Shown here: piece by piece, positions 1 through 9,667 of the stretch
Layout: every line of letters starts with the position of its first letter
Numbering within the stretch: position 1 is the first letter of the stretch
DNA from: a virus
Reading direction: 5' to 3' (one strand)
IMG/VR virus record: IMGVR_UViG_3300009158_000005
Location: 1-43,599 of that record
DNA length: 43,599 bases
Position numbers and translations under genes: made by a program
The notes under the pieces: model-generated
The model's input: the letters and a program-made list of their open reading frames with translations, nothing else
The model's database searches: none
Told to the model about the DNA's origin: nothing

Positions 1-123
1 CATGTTGTGCACGACGTGGTGCACGCCATCCGGGTACAGCTCACTCGCTTTCATTGAACTCGAAGTGGCAGATCAGGTTTGCCAGGCGAGCGTATCCGGG
101 CGACTCATTGACCATGCGGACGC
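1..123. repeat. Terminal direct repeat, left copy
   Basis: Identical to 43477-43599. It contains the first 54 bases (minus strand) of the gp13-like gene and the last codons of the tail tubular B gene. Either it is the overlap left when a circular or circularly permuted genome was assembled, or it is a physical direct terminal repeat as in T7-like phages. Because it falls inside two overlapping virion genes, an assembly overlap is more likely. Confidence 0.95.
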
Positions 124-2695
124 CGATATGGCTACCCATTCCGGTTGCCTGGATGCGTCCAAGCGTAAAAGTTGGCTGGCTTACGGTGGCTACGATATCG
201 CGGGCATTCGGAGAAATAGGATCCATTCCAATCTCCACGGTCCATTCACCCTGGCATGTCATATCTAGACCCATGAGTGTCTTAGTATGGGCCGGCTTTC
301 CACCGTCCAGGTATGGCATGATAACCTCTACCGGAGAGCTATCGTATAGGTTTCCGGATAATCCTCCATACACATAAACGCTATTACCTTCCTTGGCATA
401 GACTTTACCATCCTTGGTAGTAAAATCGGTAAAGGAGTGACCCGGGTAATAAGTCGACCAGGCGGCTATCTGACTGCCTGGGAAGTATGAATAGACGTAA
501 ATCTTATTTCCAACGGCAAGCCAGTAACGTCCGTCATTCGGCTCAATAACGGATGCACATGCGACCTTCTGCGCTTCAGTCATCCCGGCCAGGTCTGCAA
601 GCACAAGATTATCGATGGGCGTACCAACGTCGTTTACGACCGCAGAGTTAGACGCATCGCGTGCACGGATAGATCGTACGCCAGAGTCAGAGAGGTAGAA
701 AACGTCGATGTCTCCCACTGAGATAACGCTCTTCTGACCTAGCGCACCGGTGTTTGATAGAACCTGCCCTTGTTTGTTATTTGCAGGATCAGTATCAATG
801 CTCCACATTTGAACCGTTCTGCGAGAAAATGAAGCAACATTGCTTTGATATAAACCTAAGGCAGTAAGTATTTCATTACCACCGGAGTTATTGGACATGT
901 TGATGAATCCTGCTCCGACTCCGTCTTGTCCCCATTTCGTAGGTTGATTAACTCCAGAGAAGAACAAGCTAGACGATGAACCAATGTGCGCCTTAGTTTT
1001 GTGAGTTAATGCTGCAATGGCCTTTGAATTAGTAACACGCGTTGCACCCCAATAGATTGGATTAGCTGAATCTAGTTTATTTGTAGCAATGAGAGTTACA
1101 TTCTGATCTGGATAGAAGTATGCTCCACCAATAGTATAACGAACAACTTTTCGTGTTGCTATATGTTCATCAACTCCACCAGACATTAAAAAGATAGAAC
1201 TAACAACTAGAGTACCAGTAGTAGCAACCCTTACTACCTTTCCATTTAGAGACGAACCACTTCCAGCCGTAGCCGTTAGGGTCAATTTACCGGATGCAAC
1301 TGATGCTGTAAAATCAACAGAACCTGTATAATTATTTATCTTAGATGCTACATCGATCATTGTGTCTGTATTAGATACAGCCCAACGCACAGTAGAACCA
1401 AGAGCTTCTACTCCATCAACAGTTACTGATGTTATTGAATTATCAAATCCTCCCGTAAGCGTTCCTCCACCAAAGTTTCCAATGTATCTGGTTGGAATTG
1501 GAGACGTGTCGTAAGGACTGATAACATTATCTGTCGTTAAGTAATCGGTTGGGTTTTCACCAGGATCAGAAAGGTATTCAAATTGTATGGTCTTACCATT
1601 CATAGTAGATCCAAGTTTAGGGTCTGCTAAAATAGTTAAAGTAGCCGCATCTGCACCGCTCCATTTATGATAATTATACGTTGCTGAATAACCGTGATTC
1701 GCAGTACCGGCATTGATTAACGAACAAAGCGTCCAAGCAAGACGAGGCGCTGGATCGCCATGACCAGGTCCATATTCCGGAACAGTAGTTCCATAGATAG
1801 GAGAACCAGTTCCAAGTCCAAATATTTCTACACCATCAATATACAATCCGGTTATTCCAGGAAGCCCTGCAATGGAATAACCTCCCATATATTTATTAGC
1901 AGATGCGCTTCCGCTTGATCCACTAGTTATTGAAAATCCACCTTTAGCAAGAACCTCTGTGACTGGTGCAACGTATTCCTGTAATACGGAAGTAGTAACA
2001 TAAGGACTAAACGCCGTCACCTCTGGACCGATTGAATAAGATGGGTCGAAATCAACACCAAGTGGAGCAGTAACATCAATATAACCATATGAATTAGATG
2101 TTCCATTTGATGAGGTAGCAGACCATTCAGCAGTTGATGTTGGTGCAGAAAATGTTTTTCCATTTATTTGCCATAGGATTGTGGAGCAAAACCTATCCCA
2201 AGGCGTAGCCGGATAAGTAGTTCCTTCTTGCATCCAACTTCTAGTAGTTCCTAAATAAAAATCTGAAATAAACTCACCATCAAGATATGGAATAATATCT
2301 CCATTGTCCCATTTAGTTATAATAAATGTTTTGCCTCCATATAACGTGCTGTAAGGTACTCCAACTAATTGTGGCGCAGGTTGATATGGGAAAAAAGTCT
2401 GTCTTGGGTGGCTAAGATATTGTACATAAAGACCATTGTTTCCATATGCACCAGATCCACCTCCGCTGGCAAAAGTATAGATTTTATCGGACGTGGCCTG
2501 TAGTCCATAAAGCGGACTACTAAAAATATTTGGATTTGGTGAATTGATTAACTCAAATGCTTTACGTTTTTCAATCTCTCCACCGCGTGAGATATGTGCA
2601 TTATTAAGGGTCTGTAACGTACCAGGCTTAGCGGTCAACGGATGACGACGCGTATCGAGGCCGGCGCTGAAGTTCTCGACGACAAGGTATGCCAT
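41..2695 (-). CDS. Tail tubular protein B-like (podovirus nozzle protein)
   Basis: 884 aa. The N-terminus (NFSAGLDTRRHPLTAKPGTL, then a KRKAFELI segment) and the beta-propeller-like C-terminal third (DGRYWLAVGNKIYVY, YFPGSQIAAWSTYYPG) resemble T7 gp12-type nozzle proteins, and the gene follows a tail tubular A gene, as is usual. Residues about 265-510 hold two related domains of the form vDGVE-G ... W ... IN ... LT-A ... SxLNGK (see findings). DNA from about 1000 to 2560 is clearly AT-richer than the flanks, as if receptor-facing modules had been inserted into a conserved frame. The 3' end overlaps the start of the gp13-like gene by 14 nt across the junction. Start ATG at 2695 has no SD. Family call is good; the middle is unassigned. 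Confidence 0.8.
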   Translation of the reverse strand: MAYLVVENFSAGLDTRRHPLTAKPGTLQTLNNAHISRGGEIEKRKAFELINSPNPNIFSSPLYGLQATSDKIYTFASGGGSGAYGNNGLYVQYLSHPRQTFFPYQPAPQLVGVPYSTLYGGKTFIITKWDNGDIIPYLDGEFISDFYLGTTRSWMQEGTTYPATPWDRFCSTILWQINGKTFSAPTSTAEWSATSSNGTSNSYGYIDVTAPLGVDFDPSYSIGPEVTAFSPYVTTSVLQEYVAPVTEVLAKGGFSITSGSSGSASANKYMGGYSIAGLPGITGLYIDGVEIFGLGTGSPIYGTTVPEYGPGHGDPAPRLAWTLCSLINAGTANHGYSATYNYHKWSGADAATLTILADPKLGSTMNGKTIQFEYLSDPGENPTDYLTTDNVISPYDTSPIPTRYIGNFGGGTLTGGFDNSITSVTVDGVEALGSTVRWAVSNTDTMIDVASKINNYTGSVDFTASVASGKLTLTATAGSGSSLNGKVVRVATTGTLVVSSIFLMSGGVDEHIATRKVVRYTIGGAYFYPDQNVTLIATNKLDSANPIYWGATRVTNSKAIAALTHKTKAHIGSSSSLFFSGVNQPTKWGQDGVGAGFINMSNNSGGNEILTALGLYQSNVASFSRRTVQMWSIDTDPANNKQGQVLSNTGALGQKSVISVGDIDVFYLSDSGVRSIRARDASNSAVVNDVGTPIDNLVLADLAGMTEAQKVACASVIEPNDGRYWLAVGNKIYVYSYFPGSQIAAWSTYYPGHSFTDFTTKDGKVYAKEGNSVYVYGGLSGNLYDSSPVEVIMPYLDGGKPAHTKTLMGLDMTCQGEWTVEIGMDPISPNARDIVATVSQPTFTLGRIQATGMGSHIGVRMVNESPGYARLANLICHFEFNESE

Positions 2696-2699
2696 AGAA

Positions 2700-3398
2700 T
2701 TAGACTCGGTCGCTAGGAAGGATCCGCGCGCCGTTCATGGTGCGATCCTCAAATGAGGGGATGCCTCCACCAAGAGAGAACACGTCGGTTTTGACGCCCT
2801 GCCCCTTGAGCTTGGTGTAGTGGGCCTGCGCGGCCTGGAGCTTCCCGCCGGCATCGGCGGACTTGGCTTTGGCCAGGAGCTCGGACGCGGCGAAGAGGAC
2901 GATCAGGTTATCGTCGAGGAGCGCGACGTCGGCGCCGGCCAGCATCTTAGGAAGGCGCTTGATCGCCTTGAAGCGAAGCGTGCACTCGTTGCTTGCCGGC
3001 ATCGGCCAGACCTCGAACTGATTACCTTCGTAGTGGCGCCAGTGAGTGGGAGGATCCTGCTTGTCGCCGACCGCCGGGTCGGAGGAGTTGTACTGTTCGA
3101 CGCCAATGCCGTACACCAGGGGACGCCAGGTTGCGCTGTAGCGAACATGGGTACTGGTGATGCGATTGAAGTCGATGTCGTTATCAAAACCATAATAACG
3201 CTCTCCGTTAAGGAGAGGTTCATCTCGCTCGACGAAAGCAAACGGCCAGTCAAAATCATTCCACAGGCGCTCCTGGGTTCGGTTCAGGATGTGATGCAAC
3301 GCCGGCAGGGAGTTGACTCCCATACCTACGTTGGTGGATGCACCGATCTCGGCCCGGAGGGCGTCGACCAGCGCGGAGAGCTGGGTGCCTCGGGCCAT
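2700..3398 (-). CDS. Tail tubular protein A-like (gatekeeper/adaptor)
   Basis: 232 aa, a little longer than T7 gp11 (about 196 aa). An N-terminal helical region (LSALVDALRAEIG, HHILNRTQERLWNDFDWPF) is followed by a beta-rich middle (WRPLVYGIGVEQYN, HYEGNQFEVWPMP) and a C-terminal helical region (LIVLFAASELLAKAKSADAG). This pattern is typical of the portal-proximal ring that joins head and tail in podoviruses. It ends 4 nt before the tail tubular B start and begins 3 nt after the preceding 103-aa ORF, so the genes are probably cotranscribed. Start ATG at 3398 lacks a clear SD. Confidence 0.85.
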   Translation of the reverse strand: MARGTQLSALVDALRAEIGASTNVGMGVNSLPALHHILNRTQERLWNDFDWPFAFVERDEPLLNGERYYGFDNDIDFNRITSTHVRYSATWRPLVYGIGVEQYNSSDPAVGDKQDPPTHWRHYEGNQFEVWPMPASNECTLRFKAIKRLPKMLAGADVALLDDNLIVLFAASELLAKAKSADAGGKLQAAQAHYTKLKGQGVKTDVFSLGGGIPSFEDRTMNGARILPSDRV

Positions 3399-3401
3399 CG
3401 G

Positions 3402-3713
3402 TTACTTTTTCTTCGAGGTTTCTTCCGGCAGATTCACACCAACCTCGGCGAGGCTGGTCGGGAGTTTGCTGACGGCGCCCGGGAAGAGCTTCTCCATCAC
3501 GGGTACGGTGTAAGCGTACTCCAGGCGATCGCGCTCAGCCTTGGCGTCAACCTGGGCGGTGCGGGTTTTCTTGATATTGACCAGTGCGTCATGGCCGTGA
3601 AGGGCCTTAAGCACAAGGATCTCGGGGGAGCTGACTTCCTTGATAACAGTGTTTTCAAGAGAGCCGGCGAGTCGGATTTCAACGTTGGCGTATTCCATAG
3701 GTGTTCCGAACAT
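3402..3713 (-). CDS. Hypothetical protein between capsid and tail tubular A
   Basis: 103 aa from ATG 3713 (MFGTPMEYANVEIRLAGSL); ATG 3698 (MEYANVEIRL) is also possible. The frame stays open to 3743, but starting there would run into the hairpin at 3746-3775, so a start inside the ORF is preferred. It is a small, mixed-charge soluble protein with a Lys-rich tail (EETSKKK) and no recognised domain. Position between major capsid and tail tubular A is where podoviruses often carry small head-completion or decoration proteins; that role is only inferred from context. Confidence 0.6.
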   Translation of the reverse strand: MFGTPMEYANVEIRLAGSLENTVIKEVSSPEILVLKALHGHDALVNIKKTRTAQVDAKAERDRLEYAYTVPVMEKLFPGAVSKLPTSLAEVGVNLPEETSKKK

Positions 3714-3741
3714 CGTGCCCCCCACGGGCGCTGTTGCAAGC

Positions 3742-3775
3742 AAAAGGGGGTGGTCTCCGTTAGGAAACCACCCCC
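3742..3775 (-). terminator. Hairpin terminator after the capsid gene
   Basis: On the minus strand a 9-bp perfect stem (GGGGGTGGT with ACCACCCCC, 3746-3754 and 3767-3775) with a 12-nt loop is followed by TTTTG. It lies 24 bp past the capsid stop. The T tract is short, so it may be a partial terminator that lets some transcripts into the tail genes and raises capsid mRNA relative to tail mRNA. Confidence 0.7.
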
Positions 3776-3798
3776 TGGGTGAGTCTATTGACTACCGA

Positions 3799-4845
3799 TT
3801 AGTCGGTGATTTCGTAGACGCCGGAGCCGTTGAACTGGGTGCCGACGAGACCGCCGGTCCAGGTCATGGCGCGGTACAGCACGTACTGGTCGTGCGGGCG
3901 GGCCGGGCTGTGGGTCTTGTTCTCCTCGCCGTCCATGACGTAGAGGTTGATCTTCGACTCGTCGATGAAGTACGCGCGGTTGGTGTAACCGAGGTCATCG
4001 AGGGTAGGATCGTAGACGAACTCACCGACGCCCTGCATGGTGATGCCGGCCAGACCGATGTCGGTCATGCCCTTGGCAAATCCCTGCTGGGTGAACGTAC
4101 CCTTCGAGGTGATCTCGAGGTCGAGCTTCTCGAGGAAGCCGGAACCGCAGAGAACCAGGGAGGGCTTGCCACCGAAGCGGGTCAGCTGGCGGATCTCCTT
4201 GCGGAGGTACTCGCTGATCTTCTGCTGGCCGGAGACATAGACGATCGCGTCAGCTCCGACTGCCGAGCGGTTGCGCCACTTGGCGTTGGTCGCGCGGTCG
4301 ATACCACCGACGGTGCCCGTGGTGGGGTCGTCCGTGATCAGGGAGAGGAGGCCTGGGACCTGCTTGGCGTCCTGGGTGCCGTCCTTCCAGAGCATGTCGT
4401 TGAACGAGCGGGACCAGCCTTCGTTCATGTCCTTGAGTTTCTCGTCGAGCAGGCCGGTCAGGACGGTGACGTCGCGCTCGGAGTGCTTGGAGGTGGACTC
4501 GCCGGACGTGCTGTCGACAACGGACAGGCCGTCGTGCTTGAGCTCGGTGAGGGTAAGGCTGATACCAGCGTGGATTTCCTTCCAGGGGAAGGAAGCGCGC
4601 TTGGTGTTAGCCGGATTGGCGTAGGAGACGGTGTCGTTGTGCGTGAAGCCAGCGATAGCCGTGGTGTAGTCGAAGACGACTGGCACCGTGATGGAGCCCT
4701 TGCCGCCCGGGAAAGACTTCTTCTTCTTGGACAGAGCCTTGAGAAGGGGTTTTTCCTGGATGGACTGAGCGAGCGCGCCACCCTTGATGTTGTAATCAAG
4801 AGCGGAGGCCGTGATATTAGCGAGTTCAGCGTTAGTGAATGCCAT
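3799..4845 (-). CDS. Major capsid protein
   Basis: 348 aa from ATG 4845 (MAFTNAELANITASALDY); the frame extends upstream to 4899 but would overlap the scaffold gene and starts poorly. Features fit an HK97-fold podovirus or P22-like coat: N-terminal helix, a beta-rich middle (GSITVPVVFDYTTAIAGF, WKEIHAGISLTLTELKHDG) and a C-terminal segment with AMTWTGGLVGTQFNGSGVY. It directly follows a scaffold-like gene and precedes the head-tail genes. The leader is A-rich on the minus strand (runs of A at -5 to -20) and has no SD. Very different codon-third GC from the AT-rich tail domains. Confidence 0.85.
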   Translation of the reverse strand: MAFTNAELANITASALDYNIKGGALAQSIQEKPLLKALSKKKKSFPGGKGSITVPVVFDYTTAIAGFTHNDTVSYANPANTKRASFPWKEIHAGISLTLTELKHDGLSVVDSTSGESTSKHSERDVTVLTGLLDEKLKDMNEGWSRSFNDMLWKDGTQDAKQVPGLLSLITDDPTTGTVGGIDRATNAKWRNRSAVGADAIVYVSGQQKISEYLRKEIRQLTRFGGKPSLVLCGSGFLEKLDLEITSKGTFTQQGFAKGMTDIGLAGITMQGVGEFVYDPTLDDLGYTNRAYFIDESKINLYVMDGEENKTHSPARPHDQYVLYRAMTWTGGLVGTQFNGSGVYEITD

Positions 4846-4876
4846 GGTATTTTTTTCTGTTTTTTTGAGGTGCTTG

Positions 4877-5911
4877 TTAGCGGGATGCCAGCATGCCACG
4901 CATTACCGCTTCTTTAAGCGATTGAGGCATGACAGTGGCGTTAGCGGACGACGTAGAGCTGGCGACGTTGGACACAGGTTGGCGCCGAGGCGCGAACCGA
5001 GACAGACGTTCCCTTACTGTGGAGTGGGCGCGCTCGACGAGCGCAAGAGCCTCCTCCGGGGTAGACGGTTGTTCGGCTGAAAGCATCAGCCTGACCTGGT
5101 CTGTCACCATCTCTTGTTTTGCAGACCAATCGGGATCCTTAATCTTCATCTGCTGTTCCCAACCTACCACGGCGGAATGGATACCTTGGCGTGCCTGATC
5201 GGCATGCTGTTGGATCGCCTGCGCCTGGCGCTCTTCTCCCAGACGTTGCTGGGCCTTGAGCGCGGCGAGCTCTTTCGCGGTGTCCTGGTCAATGAAGCCA
5301 TCGCGGACCTTTTCGGAAAGGTCCTCTGGCAACACTTCCCCGACTAGTGCGTCGAGCCGTGCCTTATAGTCGCTGATCCTCTTATGAGCTTCGACCGGGT
5401 TGGTCTTCATCAGGGCCATAATATGGAACCCCTCTGCGACCTCCTCGGTGTTAAGCCCATGCGAAGACATGAAAGTAGTGATCTTCCGGTATTCACCGGA
5501 GTCCGAACGGAATGCATCCCGCTCGTTGACCACTTCTTTCCAGCGTGGGTGGTTATGGAACGGCAACTTCTGATCGGCATCAGCGCTCGTCTTATCCTTG
5601 GCCTTGTCGTCCAGACTGGGCTGAGGGGACTGGGCATCCGATGCGGAAGCTCCGTTGTTCTCCACGGTGGACGATGCCGCGTCAGCCGCGGTCTTCCGCA
5701 CGGCGCTTTTTACGGCGTCGAGTAGAGACGTTGGCTTCTTGTTAGCGTCCTGGTCGCCCGCCCCCGACGAAATGGGCGTGCTATCTTGTTTAGCGTCGGC
5801 AACCTCAGGCGTAGCCTGGGTCGAAATGGGTTCGCTCGCCGGCGCGGAGGCCTGCGGCGTTTCGGAGATCGCTTCGGGTGCGACCTGTTCGTTAGTGTCG
5901 GTATCTGACAT
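4877..5911 (-). CDS. Scaffolding protein-like
   Basis: 344 aa. Residues 1-110 are low-complexity and acidic (rich in A, S, D, E, P, Q), the rest is strongly helical and charged (WKEVVNERDAF, DLSEKVRDGFIDQD, QRLGEERQAQAIQQHADQAR). Length, composition and position between portal and major capsid match podovirus scaffolds, which drive procapsid assembly and then leave. The C-terminal end (SLKEAVMRGMLASR) is basic, consistent with a coat-binding tail. Start ATG 5911 is preceded by an A-rich, SD-less leader. Confidence 0.75.
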   Translation of the reverse strand: MSDTDTNEQVAPEAISETPQASAPASEPISTQATPEVADAKQDSTPISSGAGDQDANKKPTSLLDAVKSAVRKTAADAASSTVENNGASASDAQSPQPSLDDKAKDKTSADADQKLPFHNHPRWKEVVNERDAFRSDSGEYRKITTFMSSHGLNTEEVAEGFHIMALMKTNPVEAHKRISDYKARLDALVGEVLPEDLSEKVRDGFIDQDTAKELAALKAQQRLGEERQAQAIQQHADQARQGIHSAVVGWEQQMKIKDPDWSAKQEMVTDQVRLMLSAEQPSTPEEALALVERAHSTVRERLSRFAPRRQPVSNVASSTSSANATVMPQSLKEAVMRGMLASR

Positions 5912-5944
5912 CGGTTGTTATTGTATGTTAGGTGTTACGGAAAA

Positions 5945-8062
5945 TCAAACGTTTGCTCCAGGCACGCCGTTCGCGCGGATTTGGGAGGGGGAAGGAGCCG
6001 GCGTAGGACCGTCGGTTCCGGGCGGAATCATCGGGGCCGGAGCATTCATGGCGCCGGCGCCACCTTGCATCGAAGGATCTGTGGCGGGATCTCCCATGCC
6101 GGACTGAGCTACGCTCTTCGCGGAGTTCATGGCGACGATCGACTGGAGGCCGGAGCCGATCGCGTCCTTAACGTCCATGCCGTCGTCCAGGCGCTTGATC
6201 GCCTCGCGGGCAAGCCACTCCGGCGAGATGCCGGGGATCTGGAGGAGGGTGGGCGCCAGTCGCTCAAAGTTCTGGATCTGGATCGCCTTGTTCGGTCGAC
6301 CGTTCGAGCCGGCCTCGACCTCCAGGAATAGCTCCTGGGCGATATCGCTTCCGGTAAGCTGTGGCCATACGGCTCCAGGGCCGGCGATCTTCTTGACGGT
6401 TGTCTCGTCCATCTCGAGGAGAAGTACCTGGCCGGTCGCGCGCGCGAGCTCGGATAGGAAGTCTTCGATGTCGTCGACATTCGACGAAAGGCTGGACATG
6501 CGTGAGCCCTCGGCCACGGAGACCTCGGTCGCGGTAGATCCGCCGGTGCCGCCGAGGTTAGCCTCCTGGGATCCGACTAGGCGCATCATGTCGTCCAATA
6601 GCATGGACGTGTCGTAGAGCGCGGCGTCGATCGGGGAGTGCTGGATTGGCTGGAGTATCGAGTTGACCGCCTGGCCTGGGTTCAAGTTGTTAAGCTTGAT
6701 GACCGCGTTGGCCGGGTGGGACTGGAGATTGATAATGTCCTTCTCGGACAGTGCGCCGTCGTACGTTGCGTAGGCAGGTCGGTTCGCGAAGCGGTGCTCG
6801 CGCAAGGACTGACGCGCGCGGTTGTACTCGCGCTGTACCGGAGTCAGAAGGCGGACGTCAGAAAGGGGATAGATGTCCTTGTCGGACTCGACCTCATTGA
6901 AGACCAGCGTAAAGAATGGCCAGAAGCGCTCGAGGTCAAGGACCGGTCGAGCCGGCTCCTTGAGGAAGTCGTAGTAGCCGTCGGCGACGACGTAGACCAG
7001 GCCGTCCTTCTTGGAGTAGATCTCCCAGACGACAACGCTCTTGCGATCATCGTCACCGGATCCGCCGTTTGGATCCTGGTACGCGGTGAAGGCCTTGCCG
7101 ATGTCGACCTTGTAGATCTCCTTAACTTCGTCTGCGTCCAGGATAAACTCCTGGGCGATCCAATCAGCGCCGACAAAGCCGGCGAGCTGGCGACACTTAG
7201 GGTCCGGAATGATCGTGGGCGAAAGTGGGAAGTCGAAGGCAATGCCCTCGCGGACGATCACGTCCTGCTTGGACTGGAGGTCCTTGAGCATGAGGCGGAG
7301 CTGTTCGAGCTTCTTGTCTTCTTCGGTGAAAATATTGTCCTGCTTGTCTGCAACGAGGCGTTCAAGCATGGTCATCTGCTCAGTGATGTCTGTGATCTTC
7401 TCGACGTCTTCTGGCCGTTTTTCCATGACGCGATTATATCCGAGCTTGAGAAAGCCGACTCCGGTCACGCACGTGCGTCGTACCAGCTGTTTCATCTGTC
7501 CCTTAAAGACGGGTTGCTGTTCCTGGATCTGATGCTGAGCGACGATCTCCATGGTCTTTGCGACCTTGTCGAGCATCAGGCGCTTGTCGTAGCCCTGCTT
7601 GATATCTTCTACTAACTGCAAAACAAGAGGATCGGGAGGCATGCCGGTCTGCTCTGAGGCCTGCATGGATGTTTGAACGCTTTGCACGCTGGACATTTCA
7701 CCGTCCCAGATCGAAAAATCTAAAGTGTTCCGGCGCTTCGCGGTGAACTTAGGGTTCTTCGCGTACATCTGCGAGACGCGCTGTGCGACGTGGCGCTGGA
7801 CGATATTGGCTACATAGCGGTCGTCCGTGTCGGAGCTTGACCACTGCTTGCCCATGTAAAAGTCCATGTCTTCGCGCATGCGATCAAAGGGCTTCTTCCA
7901 ATGTTTCTTGGCGCGGAGGACCTTGTCGGCCCAGTCTTTGACCAGGGCGGATCGGGATGGGCCGGGACGCTCGGAGTCACGTTTGATAGTGGGACCTTGC
8001 TCGACGGGCATGCCCATCGGGGGCTCAGTCATCGGATTCATGCCGGCAAAGTCGCTTTCCAT
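5945..8062 (-). CDS. Portal protein (podovirus/P22-like)
   Basis: 705 aa, the usual size of P22-type portals. Visible portal features: N-terminal FDRMREDMDFYMGKQW and RYVANIVQRHVAQRVSQMY, a central region with PLSPTIIPDPKCR, DRKSVVVWEIYSKKDGLVYVVADG and YNRARQSLREHRFANRP, and a C-terminal helical barrel-like segment ending in a Pro-rich tail (PAPMIPPGTDGPTPAPSPS). Forms the dodecameric vertex ring through which DNA is packaged. It begins 16 nt after the terminase stop. The start could also be an internal Met near residue 8. Confidence 0.88.
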   Translation of the reverse strand: MESDFAGMNPMTEPPMGMPVEQGPTIKRDSERPGPSRSALVKDWADKVLRAKKHWKKPFDRMREDMDFYMGKQWSSSDTDDRYVANIVQRHVAQRVSQMYAKNPKFTAKRRNTLDFSIWDGEMSSVQSVQTSMQASEQTGMPPDPLVLQLVEDIKQGYDKRLMLDKVAKTMEIVAQHQIQEQQPVFKGQMKQLVRRTCVTGVGFLKLGYNRVMEKRPEDVEKITDITEQMTMLERLVADKQDNIFTEEDKKLEQLRLMLKDLQSKQDVIVREGIAFDFPLSPTIIPDPKCRQLAGFVGADWIAQEFILDADEVKEIYKVDIGKAFTAYQDPNGGSGDDDRKSVVVWEIYSKKDGLVYVVADGYYDFLKEPARPVLDLERFWPFFTLVFNEVESDKDIYPLSDVRLLTPVQREYNRARQSLREHRFANRPAYATYDGALSEKDIINLQSHPANAVIKLNNLNPGQAVNSILQPIQHSPIDAALYDTSMLLDDMMRLVGSQEANLGGTGGSTATEVSVAEGSRMSSLSSNVDDIEDFLSELARATGQVLLLEMDETTVKKIAGPGAVWPQLTGSDIAQELFLEVEAGSNGRPNKAIQIQNFERLAPTLLQIPGISPEWLAREAIKRLDDGMDVKDAIGSGLQSIVAMNSAKSVAQSGMGDPATDPSMQGGAGAMNAPAPMIPPGTDGPTPAPSPSQIRANGVPGANV

Positions 8063-8077
8063 TTCAGTCTTTTTTGT

Positions 8078-9667
8078 TCAGAAGCCACCCATCCGCAAGA
8101 GATTGCGCTGGGTCTCCTCCCACTTGGAGGAGAGTTTGACCCATCCGAGAGTGCCACTCTTGGGCATAGTAGGCTCCTTGACGGTAACCTGGGATGCGCC
8201 CAGGGCACGGCCGAGACCCATGCCCACGTGGGCCAGGGCGTCGACAAAGTCGTCGTGCCGTGCTGACGGGAACTTGAGGAGCTCGGCTTCGGCTTCGCCC
8301 CACCAGGGTGCGAACTTGGGGAAATAGACCTTGCCCATGGCCATGCGTCCGCGGATCGCCTGGGCGCGCGTCTGCTTGTCCTTGACCGGTGTGACCTCCT
8401 CGACCGCGGTATAGACGCCACGCTCCTGCTGTACCTTGCGAAGGAAGGGGCCGATAGACTTTGAGATATGGCCACGTTCGGCCCACCAGATCGTGGGGCG
8501 CCGGCGCTCCATGAGCTCGATCATGCCCTCGATGACCTGGTCGGTCTCGGCCTTTCGCCACCAGACGTCCGGCAGGACCCAGATATTGTCATTCTCGTCC
8601 AGGCCGATCGGGAGCAGGCACGTCTTGTCCGCCTGCTGTGAGGTAGAGACGGCGTGGTCGCTCGCGACGTAGATCCGCAGGTTCTTGGGTAGCTGGTCCG
8701 GCTGGTAGAACTTGAGCCACTCGCGTTTAAAGAAGTCGCCGTCGTCCGGAGTAGGATTGCCCTGGTAGAGCGCGGAGAAGCCGGTCGGATCCTGGAGCTT
8801 GGCTTCGTTCAGGAAGTCCAGGCTGAAACGTTCAGGCCACAGGGCCTCACCTGGCTGTCGACCCATGGGGTCGTCGTTCACCGCGATCGCCGGCAGGGAG
8901 AGCACGCGCCACTTCTTGGCGATCTCCTCGCGGTAGCAGGGGTTGCTCGGGTCCGTAAGCCGGCCGATCAGGTCATCCTCGTGCCAGCGTGTCATGATAA
9001 TGACGACGCGTCCTCCGGGCATGAGTCGGGAGAAGGCCTCCTGGGTGAACCATGTCCAAAGCTTTTCGCGCGCCGACTGAGAGTCTGCTTCCTCGCGGCC
9101 CTTGACCGGGTCGTCAATGATCATGAGATCTGCGCCCTTACCGGTGAGACCACCGCCGACGCCGACGAACTGGCCGAGGCCACCTTCCTCAGTCTCGATG
9201 CGGTTCGCGGACGCGGAGCCCAGGCGGAGCTTGCAGTTGGGGAAGACCTGGGTGAAAGACGGAAGGCGCATGATCTCGCGCACCTTTCGACCGAAGCTCT
9301 CGGCGAGCTCGGCGTTGTACGTCGCGAACAACACCTGGCGGTAAGGATCTCGCCCCAGGAACCAGGCCGGGAAACGGCGAGAGGCGAGTTCTGACTTACC
9401 GTGGCGCGGAGGCATCGAGATGATCAGGCGCTGATAGTGCCCCTTCTCGACCTCTTCGAGCGCCGCGCAGATCGTCTCGTGATGTCGCACCGGCTCGTAC
9501 ATCGAGAGCGTCGGATCGTCCGGATCCTTCGGGTCCGGCATGGTCACCGAAGTGAAGCCGAGCATAGACTCGCGCGCCTTGCGGATCGCGAGCAGGCGCC
9601 GCGCCGCGGTCAGCATGCGCTCCTGCTCGGCGAGATCTGCTTGCTCCGTCGTCGGTTTTTTAGCCAT
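8078..9667 (-). CDS. Terminase large subunit
   Basis: 529 aa. ATPase domain: Walker A-like MPPRHGKSE at residues 85-93, Walker B LMIIDDP near 183, and coupling motif MTRWHEDD. C-terminal RNase H-like nuclease domain: YVASDHAVS (first Asp), WAERGHISKSIGPFLRKV and the distal HDDFVDALAH (last Asp). It cuts and pumps DNA into the procapsid with the portal. The start codon overlaps the stop of the 62-aa ORF as TAATG, so translation is probably coupled. The small subunit is not adjacent; it is encoded at 17787-18395. Confidence 0.95.
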   Translation of the reverse strand: MAKKPTTEQADLAEQERMLTAARRLLAIRKARESMLGFTSVTMPDPKDPDDPTLSMYEPVRHHETICAALEEVEKGHYQRLIISMPPRHGKSELASRRFPAWFLGRDPYRQVLFATYNAELAESFGRKVREIMRLPSFTQVFPNCKLRLGSASANRIETEEGGLGQFVGVGGGLTGKGADLMIIDDPVKGREEADSQSAREKLWTWFTQEAFSRLMPGGRVVIIMTRWHEDDLIGRLTDPSNPCYREEIAKKWRVLSLPAIAVNDDPMGRQPGEALWPERFSLDFLNEAKLQDPTGFSALYQGNPTPDDGDFFKREWLKFYQPDQLPKNLRIYVASDHAVSTSQQADKTCLLPIGLDENDNIWVLPDVWWRKAETDQVIEGMIELMERRRPTIWWAERGHISKSIGPFLRKVQQERGVYTAVEEVTPVKDKQTRAQAIRGRMAMGKVYFPKFAPWWGEAEAELLKFPSARHDDFVDALAHVGMGLGRALGASQVTVKEPTMPKSGTLGWVKLSSKWEETQRNLLRMGGF

